DNA from: CAWIJJ01 sp963836405
Lineage (GTDB): Bacteria > Acidobacteriota > Terriglobia > Bryobacterales > Bryobacteraceae
Assembly: GCA_963836405.1 (NCBI GenBank)
Contig: CAWIJL010000010.1
Coordinates: 62,001-126,000 of the forward strand
Length of the DNA stretch: 64,000 bases
Reading direction: 5' to 3'
In this document: positions 25,637 through 34,368 of the stretch, one piece after another
Layout: every line of letters begins with the position of its first letter
Numbering within the stretch: the first letter of the stretch is position 1
The notes under the pieces: generated by a model
What the model saw: only the letters and a program-made list of their open reading frames with translations
Databases searched by the model: none
What the model was told of the DNA's origin: nothing
Translations under genes and position numbers: made by a program

Positions 25637-26007
25637 TGCGACGGCGAAGCACGATTCTCACAGAGCAGGAACTGGAGATCATGAAGATCGTCTGGGAACG
25701 CGACAGTGTGACGGTCCGCGACGTTTACGAGACGCTGCTGGAACGGCGCAAGGTCGCGTACACGACGGTCATGACCATGATGAAGATCCTGGAGCAGAAG
25801 AAATATCTGAAGAAGACGCAGACGGACCGCGCGTTCGTCTACCGGCCCTCGCAGCCCAAGCGGCAGGTGATTGGCGCCATGGTGCAGGAATTCATCAATC
25901 GGGTATTTAACGGATCCGCCGAACCGCTGCTGGTGCACCTGGTGGAAGACCACAACCTGTCGCAGGAAGAGCTGGAAGAGATTGCGCGGCTGAGGAGGCG
26001 GGCATGA
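25636..26007 (+). CDS. BlaI/MecI family transcriptional repressor
   Basis: A 123-residue winged-helix repressor. Residues 8-80 match the family (LTEQELEIMKIVWERDSVTV, a wing around YTTVMTMMKILEQKKYL, VYRPSQPKRQV), and the acidic C terminus forms the dimerisation part. In related systems the M56 membrane protease triggers cleavage of the repressor. The start at 25636 has no Shine-Dalgarno site and lies on top of an operator dyad, so the message is probably leaderless. The stop overlaps the M56 gene by 4 bp, giving a two-gene signalling operon. Confidence 0.93.
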   Translation: MRRRSTILTEQELEIMKIVWERDSVTVRDVYETLLERRKVAYTTVMTMMKILEQKKYLKKTQTDRAFVYRPSQPKRQVIGAMVQEFINRVFNGSAEPLLVHLVEDHNLSQEELEEIARLRRRA

Positions 26008-27911
26008 GTACCGGCCTGATGTGGAGCAACCTGATCACCTACAGCCTGCAGATCGGGCTGGTAGTGGGGCTGGCGGCGTTCGTGCCCACCCTGTTGCGGC
26101 TGCGCGCCCCGCGCGGGCGGCTGTACTACTGGCACATCCTGCTGGCCGCCTGCCTGCTGCTGCCGCTGATGCGGCCGTGGCGCACGGAAGTGGCGAACGA
26201 CAACGTGCAGATCACCACGACGGTGCTCTCGGTTCAACCGCAGGCGCCCGCGTCCCGCACGATTCCGTGGACGGAGGTGGGGCTGGCCCTGCTGGTGGGC
26301 GGGATTCTTTCGCGCTTCGTCTGGCTGGCTGTGGGGTATGGCCGGCTGCAACGCTACCGGCGGCAGTCGCAGCCTTTCCGCGTGGAAATGATGGGCGCGG
26401 CGGGGGTGGATTTCCGGCTGTCGGAGGACGTGGCGAGCCCGGTCACGTTCGGGCTGTGGCATCCGGTGGTCCTGCTACCCATGCGGTTCCCGGAACTGCC
26501 GCAGGGTCTGCGCGACGCCATTCTGTGCCACGAGGTATTGCACGTGGAGCGGCACGACTGGTTCTTCACCCTGATCGAAGAAGTGGTGCGGGCGATCTTC
26601 TGGTTCCATCCGGCGATCTGGTGGCTGCTGGGCGAGATTCAGCTTTCCCGCGAGCAGGCTGTGGATCACGAGGTGATCCAGCGGACCAACGCTCGCGAAG
26701 AGTACGTGGATGCGCTGTTGGCGATAGCCGGCGCGCGCGCACAGGCCGATCTCGCGCCGGCCCCGCTGTTTCTGCGCAAGCGGCACCTGAAGCAAAGAGT
26801 GGTTTCCATTTTCAAGGAGGTTCACATGTCAAGGACGAAACTGTTATCCACGCTGGCCGCCGGGTTGGGTGTTCTGACCTTGGCGTGCTGGTTAGTCACC
26901 TCGACTCTTCCGCTTGCGGCGGCGCCGCAGAGCGATGGGGCGGGCGTCGCCGTAGATCTCGGCGGGGCTGCCGTCCTGCACCGCACGCCGGTGGCATACC
27001 CGGCGACGGCGCGCGCCAAGGGAATCCAAGGCGAAGTATCGGTGGAGCTTACACTGGACAGCGCGGGCAACGTGGCGGATGCCAAGATTCTCGCGGGACC
27101 GGAAGATTTGCGCAAGGCCGTGCTGGAATCCGTTCTTCAGTGGCACTTTGTGCGTGAATCGGGTGCTACACGGCGGGTGACGATCTCCTTCCGGTCCACC
27201 CAGATGCCGGCTGCCGCGGGCGGTCCGAGTGCGCCGGTGACTACGGCCACCGTGCAGGACAGCGAGCTGGCGCGCCGACTGGCAACTCAGCGGGCGCGGG
27301 TGCAGCCGACGTTTGTGGGCCGTACCGTGAAGACGATTCGCATCTTCGGTCTGCCGGACTCGTCACGCACGGAGTTGCTCGGACGTCTGCCCGTGCACGA
27401 AGGCGACGTGCTCACGGCGGATTCCATGCAAAAGGTGGCCGAGGTTGCAAAAGCGTACGATGAACACCTCAGGCTCTCGATCGGCAATATGGGCGCGAGC
27501 GAGGCCAGCATCGTGATCTCGACGCCGAATGCCGAAGGCGGGGTCGGGGGAGTCATCGGCGGTGTAGTGGGTGGCGTTGCCGGCGGCGTTTCTCCTGCTG
27601 TTTCCTCCACGGAACCGCCAGACCGCATCCGGGTGGGCGGCAATATAGCGCAAACCAAGCTGATCTCGCAGGCGCGGCCGATGTATCCGCCGGAGGCCAA
27701 GGAGGCGCGGATCCAGGGTGTGGTGAAACTGGCGGCTGTCATCGGAAAGGACGGCACGATCAAGGAGCTGAACGTGATCTCCGGCCATCCGCTGCTGGTC
27801 CCTTCGGCGCTCGAAGCCGTGAAGCAGTGGGTTTATGACACGACCCTGCTCAACGGCAATCCGGTGGAGGTGGCCACGCAGATCGATGTTAATTACACGT
27901 TGTCGCAGTAA
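26004..27911 (+). CDS. BlaR1-like M56 membrane metallopeptidase fused to two TonB C-terminal domains
   Basis: A 635-residue protein. The N-terminal third is an M56 peptidase with membrane helices and the zinc motif HEVLH (H176, codons 26529-26543), followed by REQAVDHEVI. Next come a second hydrophobic segment (about 276-305), TonB C-terminal domain 1 (about 322-400), a POTRA-like segment (about 437-500: VGRTVKTIRIFGLP ... LPVHEGDVLTADSM), a Gly/Val-rich linker (511-530) and TonB domain 2 (about 550-635). An excellent internal Shine-Dalgarno (AAGGAGG, 26814-26820) precedes an in-frame ATG at 26826, where a signal-peptide-like stretch begins. The C-terminal half may thus also be made alone. 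Overlaps blaI by 4 bp; a hairpin follows. Confidence 0.9.
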   Translation: MSTGLMWSNLITYSLQIGLVVGLAAFVPTLLRLRAPRGRLYYWHILLAACLLLPLMRPWRTEVANDNVQITTTVLSVQPQAPASRTIPWTEVGLALLVGGILSRFVWLAVGYGRLQRYRRQSQPFRVEMMGAAGVDFRLSEDVASPVTFGLWHPVVLLPMRFPELPQGLRDAILCHEVLHVERHDWFFTLIEEVVRAIFWFHPAIWWLLGEIQLSREQAVDHEVIQRTNAREEYVDALLAIAGARAQADLAPAPLFLRKRHLKQRVVSIFKEVHMSRTKLLSTLAAGLGVLTLACWLVTSTLPLAAAPQSDGAGVAVDLGGAAVLHRTPVAYPATARAKGIQGEVSVELTLDSAGNVADAKILAGPEDLRKAVLESVLQWHFVRESGATRRVTISFRSTQMPAAAGGPSAPVTTATVQDSELARRLATQRARVQPTFVGRTVKTIRIFGLPDSSRTELLGRLPVHEGDVLTADSMQKVAEVAKAYDEHLRLSIGNMGASEASIVISTPNAEGGVGGVIGGVVGGVAGGVSPAVSSTEPPDRIRVGGNIAQTKLISQARPMYPPEAKEARIQGVVKLAAVIGKDGTIKELNVISGHPLLVPSALEAVKQWVYDTTLLNGNPVEVATQIDVNYTLSQ

Positions 27912-27923
27912 ATTCAGAACTCT

Positions 27924-27945
27924 GGGCGGGCCGGAAGGCCCGCCC
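27924..27945. terminator. GC-rich hairpin after the blaI-M56 operon
   Basis: GGGCGGGCC-GGAA-GGCCCGCCC: a perfect 9-bp stem with a GNRA-type loop, 13 bp after the M56 stop. There is no T-run; likely a terminator or a 3'-end stabilising structure. Confidence 0.6.
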
Positions 27946-27963
27946 TGCCGGTAAAATCAGGGA

Positions 27964-28407
27964 ATGGCTCTTCAAGCAACTTATGACGATGCAAACCTGA
28001 TTCTCAGGTTGTACGAACTTAGGAGGGAAGAAAAACTGCGCCAGGCTCGGGACTGGTTCGCCGGCAAGTTCCACGTCTCGAGCATGGAGGATATCGAGAA
28101 ATTGGCTCCCAGGGGCAGCCAGGAAAACGCCTACGTGCGCATGTTGATGGGCTACTGGGAAATGGCGGCTTCGTTCGTGACCTCAGGCGTCCTCAATCCC
28201 GGACTTTTCTATGAAACGCAGGGCGAGATGCTCTTTGTGTGGCAGCGCATCAAACCGATTGTGGCCGGCTACCGGGAAATGATGAAGAACCCGAAGGCTT
28301 TACACAACATGGAGCAGGTGGCCCAGGATTTCATCAAGCACATGGAAACGCAGGGACCGGAAGCGTACAACGCGTTTGCCGCGATGGTCGCTTCGATCGG
28401 CCGGTAG
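27964..28407 (+). CDS. Hypothetical helical protein (147 aa)
   Basis: A 147-residue soluble, mostly helical protein (YDDANLILRLYELRREEKLRQAR ... MLMGYWEMAASFVTSGVLN ... FVWQRIKPIVAGYREMMKNP). The first 40 residues are strongly charged and may form a coiled coil. It contains no catalytic signature that I recognise. TAAAAT (27952-27957) ends 6 nt before the ATG, consistent with a leaderless message. It is convergent with the LolC/E permease gene (stop codons adjacent). Function unknown. Confidence 0.75.
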   Translation: MALQATYDDANLILRLYELRREEKLRQARDWFAGKFHVSSMEDIEKLAPRGSQENAYVRMLMGYWEMAASFVTSGVLNPGLFYETQGEMLFVWQRIKPIVAGYREMMKNPKALHNMEQVAQDFIKHMETQGPEAYNAFAAMVASIGR

Positions 28408-29646
28408 TTACTCGTACCTCAGAACCTCCGCGGGGGCGATCCGGGTGGCATTCCGGGCCGGGTAAATGGTGGCCAGGAAACTTACCAGGATCGCCGCCGC
28501 GGCAATCCAGATCCCATCCACCCACCTCGGCTCCAGCGGTACGAAGCTCAGCGCATAAACGGTCTCGTCGAGGCGCACCCAGTGATACTTATTGCCGAAG
28601 TAACACAACGTGTAACCGAGCGCTAACCCGACCACACTGCCCACGATGCCGATGAGCACGCCCTGCATCATGAAAATGCGCCGAACCTGCTGCGGGCGCG
28701 CGCCCATGGACATCAGCACCGCGATATCGCGGTACTTCTCCATCACCATCATTACCAGCGTGATCAGGATATTGAGCGCGGCCACGATCTCTATCAGCCC
28801 TATGGTTATGATGGTGACCATCCGCTCCAGGTTGAGCGCGCTCATCAGCCGCGCGTTCTGCTCCATCCAGGTGGTGGTGGTGTACTCCTTGCCCGCTATC
28901 TTTTCGATCTCTTTGGCGATTACGCCGGCGCGGTCCAGGTTATCCACGTTGATCTCGATGCGGTTCACCGAATCGTCGATGGAGAGCATGTGCTGCTCGG
29001 CGGGAATCGAGGTATAGGCCCAGTTTGCGTCCACTTCGTAGAAGCCGGTCTCGAAGATGCCTGCCACTTTGAAGCGGCGGATGCCGGGCCGCACGCCGAA
29101 AGGCGTCAGCTCGCCTTGTGGCGTGACCAGGTCTACGTTGGAATTCAGCACCATGCCGGTCTGCTCCACCAGGCGCGAGCCCAGCAGGATTCCGGGCGGA
29201 TTTGCGTCAGGATCGCGCAGCCGGTCCATCGACCCCGCCTTCAGGTGCTTCAGGGACTCGCTGATGCGCATTTCGGCGTCCGGGTCGATGCCTTTGAGCA
29301 GCGCGCCCGCGGACCCGAGCGGCGCGGTGATGAACACTTCGCTGTAGAGCGCGGGAGCCACCGCCACCACGTGCGGCACCTTGCTCAATTGCGCGGAGAG
29401 TTCCCGCCAGTTTTCGATGCCCGCGCCCGGCTGGCGGGGGGTGACGTCGATGTGGGCCATGGCGCCGAGCAGGTTGCGCTGCAGGGTGGAGCGAAAGCCG
29501 TTGTTCACGCCGAGCGCCACCACCAGCGCCATCACACCGGCCGCCACGCCGACCACCGAGATCAGCGTGATGATGGAGATCACGGCCTCCTTGCGGCGGG
29601 CGCGCAGATAGCGGGCGGCGATGAACAGCTCGAAGCGGGAGTTCAC
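28408..29646 (-). CDS. LolC/LolE-type lipoprotein-releasing ABC permease
   Basis: A 412-residue inner-membrane permease with the four-helix FtsX/MacB topology. An N-terminal helix follows FIAARYLRARRKEAVISIIT; a large periplasmic domain spans about residues 50-260; three C-terminal helices begin at MVTIITIGLIEIVAALNILI and include RDIAVLMSMGARPQQVRRIFM. The end VSFLATIYPARNATRIAPAEVLRYE is typical of LolC/E. The complex extracts outer-membrane lipoproteins for delivery to LolA; the ATPase LolD is not in the window. It starts at GTG 29646 overlapping the lysS stop by 4 bp (GTGA), so it is co-transcribed with lysS. Confidence 0.92.
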   Translation of the reverse strand: MNSRFELFIAARYLRARRKEAVISIITLISVVGVAAGVMALVVALGVNNGFRSTLQRNLLGAMAHIDVTPRQPGAGIENWRELSAQLSKVPHVVAVAPALYSEVFITAPLGSAGALLKGIDPDAEMRISESLKHLKAGSMDRLRDPDANPPGILLGSRLVEQTGMVLNSNVDLVTPQGELTPFGVRPGIRRFKVAGIFETGFYEVDANWAYTSIPAEQHMLSIDDSVNRIEINVDNLDRAGVIAKEIEKIAGKEYTTTTWMEQNARLMSALNLERMVTIITIGLIEIVAALNILITLVMMVMEKYRDIAVLMSMGARPQQVRRIFMMQGVLIGIVGSVVGLALGYTLCYFGNKYHWVRLDETVYALSFVPLEPRWVDGIWIAAAAILVSFLATIYPARNATRIAPAEVLRYE

Positions 29647-31165
29647 TTGTTTTGCCGTTTCGGATCGAGCTCGCGCATGAGGGACACCATCTCGATCGGC
29701 CCTTCGGGGCGCAGCAGCGGGAACAGGATGACGTCGCGGATGGAAGCGGATCCGGTCAGGATCATGGTCAGGCGGTCGATGCCGATGCCTTCGCCGCCGG
29801 TGGGCGGCATGCCGTAAGCCAGCGCGCGGACATAGTCTTCGTCCATCTGGTGCGCCTCTTCATCGCCGCGCTCGCGCATGGCGAGCTGCATTTCGAAGCG
29901 GCGGCGCTGCTCCTGCGGGTCGTTGAGCTCGGTGTAGGCGTTGCCGATCTCCATGCCGGCGATGTAGATTTCGAAGCGCTCCACGAAAGCCGGGTCTTCC
30001 GGCTTGTTCTTGGAGAGCGGCGAGGTTTCCACCGGGTAGTCGTAGATCATGGTGGGCTGGATGAGCTTATGTTCCACGTGACGCTCGAAAATGTCGGTGA
30101 GCGCTTCGCCCGCGGTGGCTTTCCCCGAATGGGCGAGCAGCCACTGCGGATTCGGCCACATCCTCCGGCGAGGGCTGGCCTTCGCCTTCCCAGAAGTGGA
30201 CCACCGCCTCGCGCATGGTGAAGCGTGCGAGCCGGGCGAAATCGAGCCGCACTGCCCTCGTATTCGACCACGCTGCCGCCCGTGGCATCCACGGCCACCT
30301 GGTTGAGCAGCTCCGCGGAAAAATCCATCAGGCCCTGGTAGTCGGTGTAGGCCTGGTAAAACTCGAGCATGGTGAACTCGGGATTGTGGCGGGTGGAGAG
30401 TCCCTCGTTGCGGAAATTGCGGTTGATTTCGTAGACGCGCTCGAGGCCGCCCACCACCAGGCGCTTCAGGTAGAGTTCGGGTGCGATCCGCAGGTACAGG
30501 TCGATATCGAGGGTGTTGTGATGCGTGACGAACGGCCGCGCGGTGGCGCCGCCGTAGAGCGGCTGCATCATGGGGGTTTCCACTTCGATGAAGCCGCGCG
30601 CCTCCAGTTGCCGGCGCAAGGACGCGATGATGCGGGCCGCGGGTGACGAACACCTTGCGCACTTCGGGATTGGCGATCAGGTCCAGGTAGCGCTGCCGGT
30701 AGCGGGTCTCCACGTCTTCGAGGCCGTGCCACTTCTCCGGCATCGAGAGCAGGGTCTTGGACAGAAACTCGAGTTTCTCCGACGTGCACGCTCAATTCGC
30801 CGGTGCGGGTGCGGAACAGATAGCCCTCGACGCCGACGATGTCGCCGATATCCAGCAGCTTGAAAAGTTGAAAATCGCGCTCGCCCACGGCGTCCTTCTT
30901 CACGTAGATCTGTAGCCGCTCGCCCGTTCTGCTGGAGGTGAGCGAACCCGGCCTTGCCCATGTGGCGCAGGGTCATCAGGCGGCCCGCGATGCGCACGCG
31001 GGTTTCCGGCGTCAGCTCTTCGGCGGTTTTCGCGCCGTACGCAGCCAGGACTTCGGGGACGGTGTGGCTGTGTTCGAAGCGTCGTCCGTAAGGGCGGTAG
31101 CCCAGTGCTTCGATCTCGCCGGTCCGCGAGAGGCGCTGCTTCAACAGCTCGTCTTCCAGCGACAA
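29643..31165 (-). pseudogene. lysS: Lysyl-tRNA synthetase, reading frame broken by five +1 indels (probably sequence errors)
   Basis: Charges tRNA-Lys. It starts at TTG 31165 with GGAG upstream (MSLEDELLKQRLSRTGEIEA) and ends KRQNK at 29643. Homology runs without loss through the OB domain (VRIAGRLMTLRHMGKAGFAH), PEKWHGLEDVETRYRQRYLD, class II motif 2 (RVYEINRNFRNEGLSTRHNPEFTM as two parts) and motif 3 (GEGIGIDRLTMILT), but it passes through several frames. Removing one base (C on the plus strand) at each of five sites, near 30923-30925, 30779-30780, 30637-30638, 30255-30257 and 30155-30163, restores one frame. The length 1523 minus 5 is exactly 506 codons, a normal LysS. There is no sign of amino-acid decay, so read errors are likelier than a dead gene. 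Overlaps the LolC/E gene by 4 bp. Confidence 0.9.
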
Positions 31166-31234
31166 ATCGTTCTCCTAATCGTGCTTGGTGCCCGGGCGGT
31201 AAAAAGGGGGAAATCAGTTATTATAAGGCTTCGT

Positions 31235-31945
31235 TTGCAACGATCCATCTCTATTATCATTCCTGCGTACAACGAAGAGGGTAGGCTTCCTTCCACGCTT
31301 GACGCGGTTCATGCCTACCTGGCGGGGTCGGGCTGGGCATTTGCCGAGATCGTGGTGGTGGACGACGGCTCGTCCGACGACACCGCGAAAGTGGCGGCCT
31401 CAGCCGGCGCCCGAGTGCTTCAGAATCCGGGCAATCGCGGCAAAGGATACTCGGTGCGCCACGGCATGCTGGAGGCTACGGGCGAGTGGGCACTGTTCTC
31501 CGATGCCGACCTCTCCACGCCGATTGAGGAGCTCGAAAAACTGTGGGCCGCGGCCGGCGCCGCGCAGGCGCAGATCGCCATCGGCTCACGCGCCGTGGAC
31601 CGGTCGCTGATCGGAGTCCGGCAGCCGGTTTTCCGCGAAACTATGGGGAAGATCTTCAACGTCGCCATGCGCGCCGTGACCGGCCTTCCGTTTCGCGATA
31701 CCCAATGCGGCTTCAAACTGTTCGAGTCGGGCGCGGCGCGGGACATCTTCGGGCGCCAAATGCTGGACGGCTTCGGGTTCGACGTGGAAGTGCTGTATAT
31801 CGCGAAGCGCCTGGGCTACCGCGCCCTCGAGATCCCGGTGCGGTGGAACGATGTCGCCGGCACGAAGGTGAGCATGTGGCGGGGCGTGAAGGCATTCGGC
31901 GACCCGATCCAGGTTCGCTGGAATGCGCTGAAGGGTAAATACTAG
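31235..31945 (+). CDS. Glycosyltransferase family 2 (dolichyl-/polyprenyl-phosphate glucosyltransferase-like)
   Basis: A 236-residue GT-A fold enzyme. It begins SISIIIPAYNEEGRLPSTLD, followed by VVVDDGSSDDT (nucleotide-binding Asp), NRGKGYSVRHGMLEATGEW, the metal-binding FSDADLSTP (DAD), RDTQCGFKLF and GFGFDVEVLYIAKRLGY, the pattern of Alg5/DPM-like transferases. No C-terminal membrane domain is present, so it is probably peripheral to the membrane and loads a sugar on a polyprenyl phosphate. The start is TTG 31235 with AAGG upstream and TATTAT at 31219-31224; earlier in-frame starts would overlap lysS. Divergent from lysS. Confidence 0.88.
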   Translation: MQRSISIIIPAYNEEGRLPSTLDAVHAYLAGSGWAFAEIVVVDDGSSDDTAKVAASAGARVLQNPGNRGKGYSVRHGMLEATGEWALFSDADLSTPIEELEKLWAAAGAAQAQIAIGSRAVDRSLIGVRQPVFRETMGKIFNVAMRAVTGLPFRDTQCGFKLFESGAARDIFGRQMLDGFGFDVEVLYIAKRLGYRALEIPVRWNDVAGTKVSMWRGVKAFGDPIQVRWNALKGKY

Positions 31946-32005
31946 CGAGGTCTTCGACCTCAAACCGACGAGCGTACGTCCGAATCATTTCGTAAAATCC
32001 TGAGA

Positions 32006-33606
32006 ATGGCGACAATCCCGGAATTATTGGACGGGCACATCACACTGGAAGTGGAGTGCCTGGATCGACTCTACCTAAACGGCTACATCGGCAAACTGGC
32101 GACAGGAGGGGGACTGATGTGGTTCATGCGAGGCCAGTTGGGGAAACCGGTTCCTTCGCCGGCGGTTCTCGGGCAGATCTCGGAACGCTTCCGTGAGGCG
32201 GTGAAAACACAAGCGGAGCGCGACCACATTCCGATTTACCAGTTCGACCACAAAGAGAAGAAGGACGACATCGCCAATGAGATTCGACGGCAACGGCCAG
32301 TGCGGGATGAGATCGTCTTCATCGGGGTCGCGCAGGAGAAGGCCAAGGCGTTCAACGGGAAGAAGGTGAACGGGCAGTTCGAGTTCAACCGGGACAAGAC
32401 CGTCTACGTCAACCACTACTATTTTTACATCGACGATCAGGATTTCGGCCCCTTGTTTCTCAAGGTATGCAGCTACGCGCCGTGGAGCACGAAGTTGTGT
32501 CTCAACGGGCACGAGTGGGCCAAACGGCAATTGGAGAAGAGGAAGATCACCTACGAGGCGTTGGATAACGGATTCCTATCCTGCACCGCACCCGAGCAAC
32601 TGCAACAGATCTGCGATTCCTTGGGGCCCCAAGACATCGACCGGGTCTTCCGCAAGTGGTTGAAGCGGATTCCATTCCATTCCCTTTGCGACCGCAGGAC
32701 CGGGAAGCGGGCTACGACTGGGATCTGTCGATCTGGCAGATGGAGGTCAGCTTGACGCAGATCTTCGACCGTCCACTGCGGGGACGTGAGTTCTTTGAAG
32801 AAATCATTCGCGACAATCTGGATCTGGGTCGGCCGGACCGCGTACAGTTGGTCTTTGATCGGGTGGTGACGAAGAAAACGCCCGGGCAGTTCCGTACGCG
32901 CGTGATACAGGATGGCGTGCATCCCAGCCTGCACATCGAATACAAGAACTTCGATCTCAAACAGTACTTCAAAGAAGGTCGCGGCTGCCGGACCGAGGGG
33001 ACGTTCCGGAATCCGAATGACTTTGGCGTGAACAAAGGACTGAGCAATCTGCCGTATCTACAGCAGATCGGCCGACAGATCAACCGGCGCTTGCTGGAAG
33101 TCGAACGCGTCAGCCAAAACAGCGGCTTGAGCGGCGACAGCATCCAACGTGTGGTGCAACCTGCCGTGACCGAGGACGGCAAAAAGGCTCCGGGGTTGAA
33201 ATTCGGTCAACCGAGAGTGATGGCACTGATGCTGGCGCTCACCATGTTCCATCACTTGATCGATGGCTTTCGCAACCACGACCTCAGACAACAGGTGGCC
33301 GATCTACTGGGCGTCACGCTGAGCGAGTACAGTCCTGGGCAGATGACGTACGACCTGCGACGCCTTCGGCTGAAAGGACTGATTTACCGTCCTCCCAAAA
33401 CCAACCGCTATATCATCACGCCGTACGGCTGGAAAGTAGCGCGGCTGTTCTCCAGACTGGAGGGGCGAGTCTTCCGACCCGCCATGGCGATGTTCACTGC
33501 CAATGCCGCGGTTCTCCCATTCCCCTTGCGCCAATCACTCGACCGCGTCGACGCGGAACTGGACTTGCTGATCTATCAGGCTTTTCCCCTGCTCAAAGCA
33601 AGCTAA
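32006..33606 (+). CDS. Unrecognised winged-helix-containing protein, frameshifted at an ATTCC repeat
   Basis: Two frames that together give a protein of about 531 residues. The first frame runs from ATG 32006 (MATIPELLDGHITLEVECLD) to the region of 32680. The second picks up as PFPLRPQDREAGYDWDLSIW and ends at 33606. The switch falls on three tandem ATTCC units (32669-32683); removing one unit joins the halves in frame. The C-terminal part (RQQVADLLGVTLSEYSPGQM, TYDLRRLRLKGLIYRPPKTN, RYIITPYGWKVARLF) looks like a winged helix, so DNA binding is likely. The N-terminal part is unlike any family I know. TAAAAT lies 7 nt before the ATG, with no Shine-Dalgarno. Codon use looks less GC-biased than in neighbours, hinting at transfer. 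Function unknown. Confidence 0.7.
32669..32683. repeat. (ATTCC)3 pentanucleotide repeat inside the coding region
   Basis: Three perfect tandem copies of ATTCC, directly followed by CTTT, at the exact point where the reading frame of the surrounding gene changes. Two copies would keep the gene in frame; three do not. Confidence 0.85.
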
Positions 33607-33647
33607 AAACTTGACACTTTCAGATAGAACTCATTTACATCAGACGG

Positions 33648-34358
33648 CTAGACCTTGACGATAACTTCCCGCAGCCGTTCGCGGGTGAGGAAGAACTTCA
33701 CGGACTCCGAACGTCCGAACACCTTCTCGATGCCGCGATTGTTGAACAACTGAGTAGGGCGGCGGAGCCCCTTCTGTTCCACCTGGAGGGAATTGATTTC
33801 CTGGATCCGGAAAGTGTAGAAGGGCACCGAGTCGAGCTTGTCGTCGGAGTGGAAGAAGGCGAGCATGTAGCTCTTCGGCTTTACGATGCGGTGCAGCCGT
33901 TCCACGACGGCGTTTAACAGGGGAGGCTCCAGGTACTCAAGCACGTCCCACACCAGCACACCGTCGAACTGGCCTTCGGCATAGTCGAGCGCCTGCTTCA
34001 GGAAAAATTCGATGCGCCCGGTATTGGACTGGTCGGTTGTATCCTCGAGGCCGAACGTTTCCGTGAGGATCTGGAGAAAATCCTCCGAATAGAGCCGGTG
34101 GCCGAGATTGGTGATGAAGCTGATGTTCTGCTGGGTGGCGATGCCGAGATCGAGCAGGGTCAGGCCGGATTGATTCCGAATAGAACCGAAGAACTCCTCG
34201 AGGCCGCGGCTGTTCCGGGTGCTGATGGTGGCTTCGCCCGATGCCATGCGCAGCGGATGCCCGGAGCGCGCGGGTTTAGCGGGCGCTGCGGGAGTTTCGG
34301 GCGCGGATCCTCCGCGCCCGCCACGCAGGAGATTCCTGAACGGTCCTGGAAACGGCAT
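33648..34358 (-). CDS. Class I SAM-dependent methyltransferase-like protein
   Basis: A 236-residue cytosolic protein. After a Gly/Pro/Ala-rich N terminus (residues 10-40) a Rossmann-type fold begins: SGLTLLDLGIATQQNISFIT, a degenerate motif I in which the usual GxGxG is LGIATQ; FDGVLVWDVLEYLEPPLLNA corresponds to motif II/post I, and RLHRIVKPKSYMLAFFHS to motif III. The loss of the Gly-rich loop makes catalytic activity doubtful. It lies 10 bp downstream of the bactofilin gene on the same strand, so it is probably co-transcribed and may relate to cell-shape or envelope functions; that is inference. Confidence 0.72.
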   Translation of the reverse strand: MPFPGPFRNLLRGGRGGSAPETPAAPAKPARSGHPLRMASGEATISTRNSRGLEEFFGSIRNQSGLTLLDLGIATQQNISFITNLGHRLYSEDFLQILTETFGLEDTTDQSNTGRIEFFLKQALDYAEGQFDGVLVWDVLEYLEPPLLNAVVERLHRIVKPKSYMLAFFHSDDKLDSVPFYTFRIQEINSLQVEQKGLRRPTQLFNNRGIEKVFGRSESVKFFLTRERLREVIVKV

Positions 34359-34368
34359 TGCTTCCTGC

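Noticed and set aside
29643..31165. Programmed frameshifting in lysS
   Set aside because: Five shifts at unrelated G-runs without slippery heptamers or shared structures; indels or errors explain it better.
33607..33640. TTGACA at 33611 as a promoter
   Set aside because: It points right, toward the 3' end of a leftward gene, and has no matching -10 at 16-18 bp.
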